64,000 bases of DNA from Durusdinium trenchii (taxonomy: Eukaryota; Sar; Dinophyceae; Suessiales; Symbiodiniaceae), in assembly GCA_963970005.1 (NCBI GenBank), contig CAXAMN010018557.1, forward strand, positions 1 to 64,000, in the 5' to 3' direction. The notes below the pieces were generated by a model that saw nothing but the letters and a program-made list of their open reading frames with translations, made no database searches and was not told the DNA's origin. Position numbers and translations under genes: made by a program. How positions within the stretch are numbered: the first letter of the stretch is position 1; the number at the start of each line of letters is the position of its first letter. Positions 54,934 to 64,000 of this stretch are shown here, piece after piece.

Positions 54934-55350
54934 AGTAGCATCCTTGCTCCTAGTAGTGATGCCAGGAGCCCCAGCATTCTTGTTCCTAGTAGTGGGCCAG
55001 GAGCCCCTAGTAGCGTCCTTGTAGCGACGCCAGGACCCCTAGTAGCCTTTTTGTTCCTAGCAGTAAAGCCACAAGTTTGTAGCGGCGTCCTTGCTCCTAG
55101 TAGCGTTCTTGTTCCTAGTAGTAAGGCCAGGAGCCCCTAGTAGCGTCCTTTGCTCCTAGTAGCCTCGTAGCGTCCTTTCTCCTAGTAGCGATGGCGGGAG
55201 CCCCTACTAGCGTCCTTGCTCCTAGCAGCGACGCCCTTTTGCCCCTAGTAGCATTTTTCCTACTAGTAGTAAGGCAAGGAGCCCCTAGTAGCGTCCTTGC
55301 TCCTAGTAGGGATGCCAGGAGCCCCTAGTAGCGTTCTTGTTCCTAGCCCT
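54934..55350 (-). repeat. Inverted patch of the 22-25 kb minisatellite
   Basis: About ten units of TAGTAGCGTCCTTGCTCCTA and GTAGTAAGGCCAGGAGCCCC are the reverse complement of the units at 21978-25416. Units are less regular and some are truncated. The patch lies inside the 12-kb block, so it arrived after, or with, that block. Confidence 0.9.
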
Positions 55351-55389
55351 CTCACCACAAGCCTCTCCCAAGGTTGTTCACCAGACATG

Positions 55390-55720
55390 GGTCGCACAGA
55401 TGAGATCTACAGATGAAGAGCAAAGTTGGAGTTTTGAAGTGGAAGTTGCAAAGCCAAGTAAAGTTTTGCGAGGTTAAAGTCAGGTTGTTCGGAGGTGAAG
55501 TTGTGAAGTCATGTGCAGTTTTGTGAGGTTGAAGTCAGGTTGTTTGCAGTTGAAGTTGTGAACTCATGTGCAGTTCTGTGAGGTGTTGGAAGTCATGTTG
55601 GTCAGCGCACCTGTTTGTGAGGTTTTGTAGTTGAAGTTGCGCAGTCATGTGAAGTTTTGTGAGGTTTTGGAAGTCGTGTTGGTCAGTGCACCTGTCTGGG
55701 AGGTTTGCAGGGCATGCGCT
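55390..55720 (+). repeat. 55-81 bp tandem repeat (GTGAAGTTGTGAAGTCATGTG)
   Basis: Four or five imperfect units contain GAAGTTGTGAA(G/C)TCATGTGC, AGTT(T/C)TGTGAGGTT and AAGTC(A/G)(T/G)GTTG. Unit length is about 55 bp for the left copies and about 81 bp for the right copies. Minus-strand ORFs across it are repetitive (TDQHDFQ..LTELHM) and look like by-products. Confidence 0.75.
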
Positions 55721-55904
55721 CAAGTGCATCTCTACATGTGTGTTTCTGTTTGCGCCTGCTGTGAAGTTTGATGTTTCTGTGTTTGCTGCCTTTCTGAAGC
55801 GGGCCTCCTCCTGAAAGGTGCTACAGTGAACCACAAAAAGTAAAGACAGACCTCACAACTACTGTAAATGAACAAGCTTCGAAGGTGAACAACAAGTGAA
55901 CTGA

Positions 55905-56200
55905 AAACATCTCTCAAGTGAACAGCTCTCAAGTGAACCTCTCAAGTGAACAAGAACAAGTCTCAAGTGAAAACATTGTCAAAAGTGAACAAGTTTGTCT
56001 CTCAAGTGAACAACCCTCAAATGAAAACACCCTCACAATTCCACAACCCTTGAACTACAAAAAACGTCTCTCAAGTGAACAACCCTCAAATGAAAACACA
56101 CTCGCAAGTGAACAACCCTTCCACTATAAAACCTGTCTCTCAAGTGAACAGCCCTCAGTTGAAAACACTCTTGCAAGTGAACAACCCTCAGCTGAAAGCA
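55905..56200 (+). repeat. CTCTCAAGTGAAC repeat field 3
   Basis: (T)CTCAAGTGAACA(A/G)C and TGAAAACAC words repeat about 14 times. They keep an open plus frame (Ser-Ser-Glu-Gln-Pro repeats, 55918-56568) that probably is not a gene. Further sparse AAAGTGAA words reach to about 56960. Confidence 0.65.
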
Positions 56201-56213
56201 ATCTCACATTTTC

Positions 56214-56603
56214 TCAACTCTGTCGGTCAAACGCCCTACCAGCTTCTGCGCTGGCTGACCCTCTTCCTTGTGCAAGTCTTGCGCTCTCCTTGTCGCACTT
56301 TGCCCTTCTTGGGCTTCTTTTTCTCATGAGCTTGCGAAGCCTTTGGAGCAGCCTTTGCCTTTGCCTCCTCCCTTTGGTCTTGGCAGCAGGCTTTGACCTT
56401 ACCACAGCCTGGCCAAGCAAATCTTCCAGCAAGTCGCTTTGCCCTGAGGCCAACTTTTGCTGCCTTCTTCTTCTTTTTTCATGGAAGGCTGAAAAGATGA
56501 AATCCATTGGGCTTGAAACTTTGCCCTCCTCCTCCTCCTCGTCGTCATACTTGGACAAGATTAATTGAAACACATGAATTGACGCATCGTCAATACCCTC
56601 CAA
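56214..56603 (-). pseudogene. Charged protein with Lys/Ala-rich tail
   Basis: The minus frame reads LSKYDDEEEEEGKVSSPMDF, FSAFHEKRRRRQQKLASGQS and DLLEDLLGQAVVRSKPAAKT. After a frameshift near 56360 the better reading is EAKAKAAPKASQAHEKKKPK KG with a Lys/Arg-rich end. The frame itself stays open to 56214. SDLLEDLLGQ resembles SDSLENLLKD in the gene at 48338-48862. There is no ATG at the 5' end. I do not recognise it; moderate chance that it is real. Confidence 0.35.
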
Positions 56604-57039
56604 GTGAACTCATGCGAACACAAGCAGGGGTGGTCAAACCAATCTGTTCTAGTCCAACACTCAAAGGTGAAGACTCTCAAAGTGAAGTCTGTGGAGGTAT
56701 TTGTTTCTTTCAGGTGGAGTTTGAAGGTGAACTCTCACAGCCCACAGTGGTCAAGCCAAACTGTTGCAGACTAACTCCCAAAGCGAAGACGCTCAAAGTG
56801 AAAATGTTGTTGATGTATTTACTTCTTTTAAGTACAGAACAAGGTGACCAGGTGAAATCTCCCAGGTCAAAACTGTAAAATCAAGATATCCCAGTGAAAC
56901 TCTCTAAGTAATCCCTCAGTGAACACTCCACAGTGAAGACAGTCCTTGTCAACAAATCTCTCAAGATGCGCAAAGCATTCAAGGTTGTCAATACATTTTT
57001 GAGAACTTTTGAGATTACTTTAATGAATAACATCGGTTA
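56604..57039. other. No gene seen
   Basis: This is spacer with scattered AAAGTGAA/GTGAACTC words, continuing the repeat character of field 3. Confidence 0.4.
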
Positions 57040-57165
57040 GACAACCTAAGGTTAGGTTATGGTTAGGTCATGCAAAGCTTCAAGCTCTATGAGTTAGGTT
57101 ATATATTCAAAAAATAGACTAGGTAGGTTAACTCTACCTCTGTTTTCAAACAACCTAATTCATAG
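57040..57165. repeat. Subterminal TTAGGTT/AACCTAA field (right)
   Basis: Copies of AACCTAA, TTAGGTT and GTTAGGT lie in both orientations just inside the right terminal repeat, mirroring 45188-45370. Confidence 0.6.
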
Positions 57166-57188
57166 AATTTAAACTAACTCGATCTATA
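57166..57188 (-). repeat. Right terminal inverted repeat
   Basis: Exact reverse complement of 45165-45187 (ends ACTAACTCGATCTATA). The outward flank is GGGTATCTTC. Confidence 0.85.
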
Positions 57189-60174
57189 GGGTATCTTCTA
57201 GGTGGAGCCCTTTGCCCTCCACACCTTTGTGTGTTGCACTGCCAGGTGCAGCCTGGACAGTGAAGTGACACAGTGTTCAGCGAAGTTTTGAACCCTGAAA
57301 TCCCTGGCACGAGGGTATGGCACCCTGCCACACAGAGGTCTGTTCAGTCTCTCCATCCATTGATTTTTGTTGGTAGTTCGTGTCCAATCTGCATCAAGGA
57401 AAATAGAAACAATTGTGGCACCTACCTGCTGCCTTTTGATCAACCAAGAAGTGCTGGACCGTTGCTTCCAACTGAGATCAAGAAAAATGAGGGTGGGGTG
57501 CAGTATAGAAACTAGGTGGGGGGTGGCACAAAGGATGAACCAGAGGATCCGGTAGGAACTTTTGTCAAAATGCAAGACTAGGCAGGATAAATGATGGGGT
57601 AGGTAGAAGTCAGGAAAGTGGATGGATACATAGCAAAAAAGGAGGGTAGGACAACAGGTAAAGTGTATCCAGCATAGGAAAGATTGTAGAGAATTGTTCT
57701 TTTAGTCTTCCGAAAAAAAAAAAAAAACACTGTAACCAGTGAAATTTCAAGAATGCGGCTTACCATGTATATATACACATATACACGTAGCCGGTTTGTT
57801 ACGCTATTGTCGAGAATGTATGCAAGTGCAAATGCACACATCGACAACATATTGTGTGCAAATGTCAGCATATATATATATGTACAATATAATAACAATA
57901 GTATAACATAACTATATATATGATATATGTATATGTATACACTAACACATTATGTATATAGCCGTGCAACATGTGCATCTATACTACTCTGTCGAGTTCA
58001 AACAAAACATCCACTCAGAACTTAGACTCTTAGGAGTGAACCGGCATGTAGCAGTCTTTGAGCTCTCCAAATTGAGCAAAATGTTTCTCCAAGTGTTCCT
58101 GAGTTCAGCAAAGGCTAATGGCTAATGGTATCATCAGATGGTTCCTGTACTACGTCTATTCAAGTCGTTAAACTTTGTTTTGCTATATCAACCAATTCAG
58201 AAGAACCTTCTGGTCCATTTTGCTTTGTTTCTTTAAGGGTCTGCTTTTCCACTCGCTGCCAAAGCACGGCCTCCGCTGGCTTTGGTTGCATGTGCTGTTA
58301 CTTAAACACGACCACGAGACACCAAGGGCTGCAGTCCGTACAACATGTGCTTGCGGGATAGCGACATGACATCTGAGCTGCGTATTGATTGGACAAGTCA
58401 GAAAAATAACTGGAACTCATTCATTGTTCGACTTGCTTGGTGAATCTTAGTCACAAGGCCTCCTTCTCAAAGGCATGCAAATTCTACCACAGAGCCAATC
58501 ACTATCCATCACTACTCAAACTACACTGCTGATTCTAAGGTCCTGGCTCGGTTCAAAGTGGGCGGTATTCGAGTCACGAAGAGCCGGTCGGCCTGCACTG
58601 GCACCTGTCCGGTCTTCATGTGACTGCGGCCTCCATGTATTTACTTAGGGTTTGGGGTTTATGGTATGGCCTCCAACTTAGCTACTAGCAATGGCCTCCA
58701 ATCTAATAGGAATGGCATCCCCAGACTCTACTTGCAACGTGTTTCTTGTGGATTTCCTCTTGGATAGTAGCCTCTTCAAAAGGCTATGGGCTATTGAGGC
58801 TATTGGCAATTGGTGGCTTAATCCCCAGACTAATAGCAGTTTTGATTACTCTATGACTCTATGAGTACAAGTTGATCATTTGAAGAAATGCGGTGCTTCA
58901 CTGTGTCTTGCGAAGCACCAAGTGTGCAACCCCGCAGCTAGGATCGGATACGCTACTCTCTACGAACGTACAAAGGGTCCAACAGAGCCAAGCACAAAAG
59001 CAATCACTCGAGTCTTTGAAAACGTATGAAGTCTGTTCGGACGGACAATCAACACATATCAACACTGTTTATCTCCGATGTAATTAAGCTTGGACTTCTG
59101 TTCGACACTTTAAATACTGGGTCTCCCGGGCAGGAGCTGCTCCCTGGCAGGAGCTTCAACTTGAAACATACTGGACCCTCCCTCTTCTGCGAGCGTCAAA
59201 CCTGTGTGACTTTGTGATCCCGCGCAAATGTCAGTCAAAAGAGCAAACGGACGAAGTGGGTGGCAAGAAATGGGAAGACACATCTATTGCTCAAAGGGTG
59301 CAAGGCTTTTGGGGCGGGAAATGGCATTGTGGACGTCTGGCAGTTTGGCAGGTGGGGCCGTAGCTGCCGATCTGATTTCCCAGAACTCCCAAACATTCAC
59401 CACCAAACGTATGTGAGGAGCTGCTGACCTGCTTGAGAGGAACCGGGGCAGAGAACGCTGACTTTGCAGGGGCAGCGTTCTTCCTCCACTGAGTTTGTGC
59501 CACCGTGGGTGCCTGCCGGTGGTAACCAAATGTGATCTCAGCCACTGGGCTAAACCCAAGACTATAGCGGACAAGTGAGAACAGGAGAAAGCAGGCGGCA
59601 TCCAACAGAAAGTAACCAAACGAAAGGTGAACCAATAGCACGCAGCATGACATGGTTTATGTAAATTACACCATAAATATCATAACCTCCAACTCATTTG
59701 CGCTCCCACCTGCGATCCACCTCCAATGGATCATCTCCGTCGCTCCCTCTTTCGCTCCCTCTGTGGGTGTCAGGAGTGGCCGGAGCTCACGGAACGCCAA
59801 CCATAAGGAGGCACTAAACCAGAAAAGCAACATTGAGACCTCCTACTAGTATCAGAAAAGGGCCAACACCAACACACGGTGTTTAGCTACAGCGAGAAGA
59901 CTCCTGAGAAGATCATTTTCACCAAAGTTGTCTTTAAAATACATTAGGAGTATTCAGGTGGATGTAAGTTTCGCTGCAGCTTCGCACGTTTTCACGGCGT
60001 AGTTTTCAACATGAAGTTTGTGACAGAAGTTTCTGTAGGTATGATCAATTGCCGACTAGTTTGGTCTCTAAGTGTACATCATTGTACATCAGGTACTGTA
60101 CATCATCTTGTGCTGCGTTACATACATCAACACCTCAAATAACTCAAAGCTTCAAAGGAAAATGAACCACATCA
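57189..60174. other. No supported gene
   Basis: Contains a 15-16 base A run at about 57712-57727, AT microsatellites near 57865-57940, and the dispersed GGCCTCCAA motif at 58666-58720. Short overlapping frames are not convincing. Confidence 0.4.
58666..58720 (+). repeat. Dispersed GGCCTCCAA motif, double copy
   Basis: TATGGCCTCCAACTTAGC, then TACTAGCAATGGCCTCCAAT, then CTAATAGGAATGGCATCC: two and a half units of the motif seen at 617 and 17123. Confidence 0.5.
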
Positions 60175-60873
60175 TTGTACGTCGCAATCATGAGGAACGT
60201 CCCAACTTTGGGACCCACCCCAGCGCCAACCCTCGAGAAGCAAGTTCAACGCGAAGTGTGCAAAGCTTTGTACCCAGTTCCTCCCTATTGGGGCCCGCAA
60301 CAGCAGGTAATTGACCATCCCGGCACCTCGCCCGGCTTGGGAATTGCAACATCCACCACCACCTGTCCGAGACAAATCATTGTGGGCGTGTGTCAAATCT
60401 GCAGAAACTCACCGTCTGATAAAAGTGCCCAAATTAAACACAGGTGGCCATTCTCATGTCCAACAAATCTCAATTGCAAATACAGGTCAGGATTGGGCAG
60501 GGATAAGCAGGTAAGCCATGCTCAAGTAAAGCATCTGAATGTGAAGGTCTGCATGATTCGCCATACCTGCTTTGCCCTTTCTGTCGGCGTGGCGTCAAGC
60601 ATTGGACGACAACTCCATGTGGTTTGTAGCTGGATTTTCTCCAAACTCTCTACCTCCGGTGTGCATTTGGCGGATGATGATGATGTTGCCCCTTTTACAC
60701 AAAAACTCTGCAACAAGCTCTCTTCGGGTAGATCTTGCCCCAAAGAGCCCTGTGGGAGAAGCGAGGTGGAGAAAGGCAAGAAGGGGCCAGGAAGGGAAAG
60801 CTTCTCAGTTCCATACAGCAAAGGAAAACACCTCATCGCTGCCGATGCCCTCGATGCGCCTCGTGTCCGTTGA
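60175..60873 (+). CDS. Unrecognised 232-codon ORF
   Basis: This is the longest clean frame right of the 12-kb block. It starts MYVAIMRNVPTLGPTPAPTL and holds several cysteines (CPRQIIVGVCQIC, CPTNLNCKY, CMIRHTCF), an acidic patch (LADDDDVAPF) and a basic end. No domain is recognisable, and the Cys spacing is irregular. Its length is only slightly above what chance would give in such a window, so it may not be a gene. Confidence 0.2.
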   Translation: MYVAIMRNVPTLGPTPAPTLEKQVQREVCKALYPVPPYWGPQQQVIDHPGTSPGLGIATSTTTCPRQIIVGVCQICRNSPSDKSAQIKHRWPFSCPTNLNCKYRSGLGRDKQVSHAQVKHLNVKVCMIRHTCFALSVGVASSIGRQLHVVCSWIFSKLSTSGVHLADDDDVAPFTQKLCNKLSSGRSCPKEPCGRSEVEKGKKGPGRESFSVPYSKGKHLIAADALDAPRVR

Positions 60874-62416
60874 TGATATGAGATTGCTCTTGCCTTATAG
60901 CCACCTGCGAGCTGAGTCCAAGTTACCCCGGCTGCTGTGGAAGAAAAGTGCTTCCTCCCAAAGCAAGTGTTGTTCGTAGTTGCGAGTGGTTTACAGTAGA
61001 AGACTGGCAGTTAGAATATAGAATCAATGATTTAGCTATTTAATGACATCCCAACTTAGAGAAGCCTGGTAGAGGCACTGCATTTTCAATATCACAGTTA
61101 GAATGTGGCATGCAATACACCGTTGGCAACACCATAAAACAAACACATCTCAAGCAAACACCAAAAACATGCACTTACCACTAACAAGATTTAAACACAG
61201 ACTGTGCAGTCAAAACGGTCTTTGCCCGCTTTCCTTCGCAGCTTACAATGAGCCAAGAGCGTAGCAAACACATCACTGACATCACTTTAGATATGCAATG
61301 CTGGAGCGATGCAAGCCTTCAAAGCTTATGGACTCCTACCCCAAGCAAAAGTGCAGTATATGTTCTTCACGTTTTGAGCTGGCCTGGGCTGCGGATGCGT
61401 CTGCAAAGGAGACGAAAGCCATGCCCTGTGCAAAGCTTGTACTGAAACCCAATCTCAGCTGAATGCTTAAATAGGTACAGCGTGGCAAAGCCACATCAGA
61501 TGTTGGTTGGTGGAATGACCATGGAATTGCCCAACGCGACGAAGGCAATAAAAATCTGGGGCCCTGGGAAATCCCACGGTATCTGAGCATCGTCGCTTCT
61601 ACTCACTCACTCGCATCAGAGTGCCTTGTGTCCGGGCCGCCCAGGGTAGCCAGGCAAATACACATCGGTCGTGATACCGAACTGTGCAAAGTGCTTGGCG
61701 ACATCCTGGCGTACGAATGGATATGCAAGGCCATATCAGGTGTAGGCCAAATCATCGAGCTCCAACCTAAATAGTTCTTCATAGCTCCTCCCCACAACAT
61801 AAGGAAGAATGAGCAAAGCATTACCAATTTTGTGGGCTTTGGAAGAAATTGGCGACCAGTGCGAATTCGTGACCTACTCCTTGTGCTTGAAGAGCCTTAA
61901 GATGACAACGCAAATTAAACCTAAGCCTATGCTACTGATGCTGGTTCATGCCCACTCAGGGGTTCACTCTTATTTGCACTGGATTTATACGTATTGTATA
62001 ACGAGGGTCAGTAGATTTCCTCCAAGCGATTCCGAGCCCTAGCTTACCATGCAGCTGAACATGTCCTTGGCGCACAGCCGTATCTCTAATAGCATCTGAC
62101 TAACGTAGTGCTTGTCTGCTTGTGCGAGCTAACCTGTCCTCTTCGTGCCAGCTTGCTGCAGCTTGAAACTACGTGACTATAGCTTTTTCAGGGGAAAGGT
62201 TGATGATGAGGAGAATGCCCCCAACATCCCTAAGCTTCCAAAAGCTCTTTTGGGTTCCCAACTCCCCCCAAATCTGCATATGCAGTTTCGGTATCGATTG
62301 GTACACAGTTGGCTGAACAGCTTGTTCAAAGCTGTTCCTTTTTTAATCAAAAAAAACAGTCGATTTCTTTTGGCAGCTGAAGCGGCAGTCCCAGTTTCGG
62401 GCTGAATTGGTACAGT
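60874..62416. other. No supported gene
   Basis: Short frames only; no RNA gene or repeat was noticed. Confidence 0.4.
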
Positions 62417-62521
62417 GGTAGTAAAGTAGCGATGCCCTTTGCTACTAGTAGCGATGCTCATTACTAGTAGCTTCTTGCTACTAGTAGTCATGCCAGGAGC
62501 TACTAGTAGCTTCTTGCCACT
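62417..62521 (-). repeat. Minisatellite relic (TAGTAGCGATGC)
   Basis: GTAGTAAAGTAGCGATGCC, CTACTAGTAGCGATGC, TAGTAGCTTCTTGC and ATGCCAGGAGCTACTAGTAG are short, inverted relatives of the 22-25 kb units. CTACTAGTAG is itself a perfect palindrome. Confidence 0.7.
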
Positions 62522-63986
62522 ATAACAAATTGATGTTAGATAATTTTAGACAATCTAATTATGTCACAAGCAAAATGAGAGTTCCAATGCATGCAACCCC
62601 AGCCAAGCCTCTTGAGTGATATCGGGTGGAATCTTCGTAACAAAGAGCCTGGCCGAAAGCTTGCACTAAAACAAGCATAAACATGCTATTTAGCTGTATC
62701 CAGCAGTACGACAGTCACTGAACCTTCATGGTAGAACTTGAGAAAAGCATGGCCCCCTAGCAGTCGACAACACGTTTTGCTACAAGAGAAAAGCAATGGT
62801 TCCTGCCTGGTCTCTTCACCCGTCAAGTTGCTGAAAGTTGCATGTTGGCTCATGAGGACAAAGGCAGCTACTTTGTTGTGTAGACTGAGGGTTACACGTA
62901 GCAACCAAGCTACGATAAGTAACACTTGGATGAAACGGATTACTCCAAAATCAAACTATTCCATACTATTCCAAGCTCAAATCCTAAATCTTGATCACAA
63001 CCCCACCATGAATCTCGTCTCTATTGCATTCGTTTAACTTTGCCGTTGCTAGCTACGAGTACGTCATTGCCAAACAAACTCATGGTAGGCGAGCAACAAC
63101 TTGACGGCAATTGTCGACATAATATGTCGATGCTTTGCATGAAACAGCTCCAACGTGGCCACTGACAAATGTCGGGCCAACCACAACGAGCAAATATGTT
63201 ATGTTTGGAGTTTACAGTATGCCCACATATATATATATATATATCCATATATGTGATTGCTTGGTCCAAGCGCGCGATTTCTGCTGGGGCCCTTTTGAAC
63301 TGCCATATCTGATGAGTCAGTAGAGGTCCATCGCCTCTACGCGGGTTCGACCTTGTTTCACCAGTACTCGTGGCAGCTGCACAGGGTCAAACGTCATCTA
63401 CCCCTTTCCAAGGTTTGAGCCCAGTCAGTGTGTATGAGCTCGAGTCCAAAAAGCGCCATTAAACCTGCTGCATCCTACCGTAGTTCAGGGTGAATGCCCA
63501 AGTGTCCTATTAAGTTCCTAGGTTTCGAGATTCGAGATTCGCTTGTCCTCAGCAACACAAAGCGAACACATCATCTGGACCAGCAGTCTTACTAACTCCC
63601 GCTAAACCATGGCAGTCGTTCGGTACATTAGCCTTCCTCGTCGTGTGTCCATGTCTTCGCTGGTAGCAGACTGTAAGACCCTGTGCGTTTCATGAGCCCA
63701 AGGAGAGCATGATCTGGCAGACTGTGGCGTTCAGGATTCTTTGAACCTGGGAGCCGGTAGGAACCATCATACCACACCAGCACATTGGATCTTTTTAGTG
63801 GCGATAGAGCAATCGCAATAGTGCATGATACTGACACTCCGTGATACCTTCTGGCTGATGTAACACTTGTTGTAGGTCTCTGTCACCTCTGCTCGACCAT
63901 TCTTGTAGGCCTTTTGAAGATGCTTGGGGCTTGGGGTCCATTGGGGCACCTCTTGCGCCTGTGATGCCCTTGTTGGGGTGATCCGT
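62522..63986. other. No supported gene
   Basis: An AT microsatellite lies at about 63226-63246. No convincing ORF or RNA gene was found. Confidence 0.4.
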
Positions 63987-64000
63987 CCTAGTAGCGTCCT
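63987..64000 (-). repeat. Probable start of another minisatellite patch
   Basis: The last 14 bases, CCTAGTAGCGTCCT, match the inverted unit seen at 54934-55350 exactly. A further array probably continues beyond the window. Confidence 0.6.

Larger units (their letters stand above)
45165..57188. mobile_element. 12-kb block bounded by 23-bp terminal inverted repeats
   Basis: The two ends are exact inverted copies over 23 bp (45165-45187 and 57166-57188, starting TATAGATCGAGTTAG). Just inside each end lies DNA rich in TTAGGTT/AACCTAA. Between them are about eight small genes on both strands, two long foldbacks, CTCTCAAG repeat fields and an inserted minisatellite patch. If TATA (or TA) at each end is a target duplication, the inverted repeat proper starts at GATCGAG. 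I find no transposase, integrase, polymerase or capsid gene. It could be a large non-autonomous DNA transposon, a decayed virus-like element, or two unrelated repeat copies that happen to flank a gene cluster. Confidence 0.5.

Noticed and set aside
63320..63360. tRNA-like segment with GGGTTCGACC
   Set aside because: A T-arm-like word is present, but no acceptor, D-arm and anticodon arm could be paired around it.

Overview
The window looks like nuclear DNA of a dinoflagellate, most probably a Symbiodiniaceae-type genome. This is inferred from three things: a 14-nt match to the 3' part of the dinoflagellate spliced leader just upstream of a retroelement ORF (3321-3334); very low gene density with many decayed retroelements and simple repeats; and protein families (an RT/RNase H element with a VDD box, a LINE with C2H2 fingers and a deubiquitinase tail, Lys/Arg-Pro-Ala proteins) that I associate with those genomes from memory. 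No rRNA, tRNA, CRISPR array or bacterial-type operon was found. A 10-N assembly gap lies at 24167-24176.

Layout. 1-3320: no supported gene. 3321-7029: GC-rich, frameshifted retroelement with a relict spliced leader, a Pro/Ala-rich N-terminal ORF with a zinc ribbon, RT and RNase H. 7030-17800: gene-poor, with two long strand-asymmetric G/T repeats (9.9-10.2 kb and 16.0-16.4 kb) and an AT island. 17817-19291: two small ORFs interleaved with about seven short hairpins that share a loop but have different, self-complementary stems. 21978-25416: a 3.4-kb minisatellite built from 40-bp units. 28480-38150: AT-rich islands enclosing a minus-strand LINE (31240-37490) with endonuclease, RT, C2H2 fingers, a conserved helical domain and a ubiquitin-specific-protease domain; a plus-strand remnant of the same LINE type lies at 29795-30620. 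38150-45160: no supported gene.

45165-57188: the most unusual region. It is a 12-kb block bounded by a perfect 23-bp terminal inverted repeat, with TTAGGTT-rich subterminal DNA. It holds about eight small, charged, partly broken genes. Two families each occur twice in opposite orientation: a VTVGD family at 49.0 and 54.0 kb, and an MKRPA family at 45.7 and 51.6 kb. The block also contains two long foldbacks, several CTCTCAAG repeat fields and an inverted patch of the 22-25 kb minisatellite. I see no recognisable transposase or polymerase. A large, non-autonomous or undescribed DNA transposon is my leading interpretation, not a demonstrated one.

57190-64000: no supported gene; small minisatellite relics occur near 62.4 kb and at the extreme right edge. 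Most coding sequences here are relics, so several gene models are given as frame-shifted pseudogenes.
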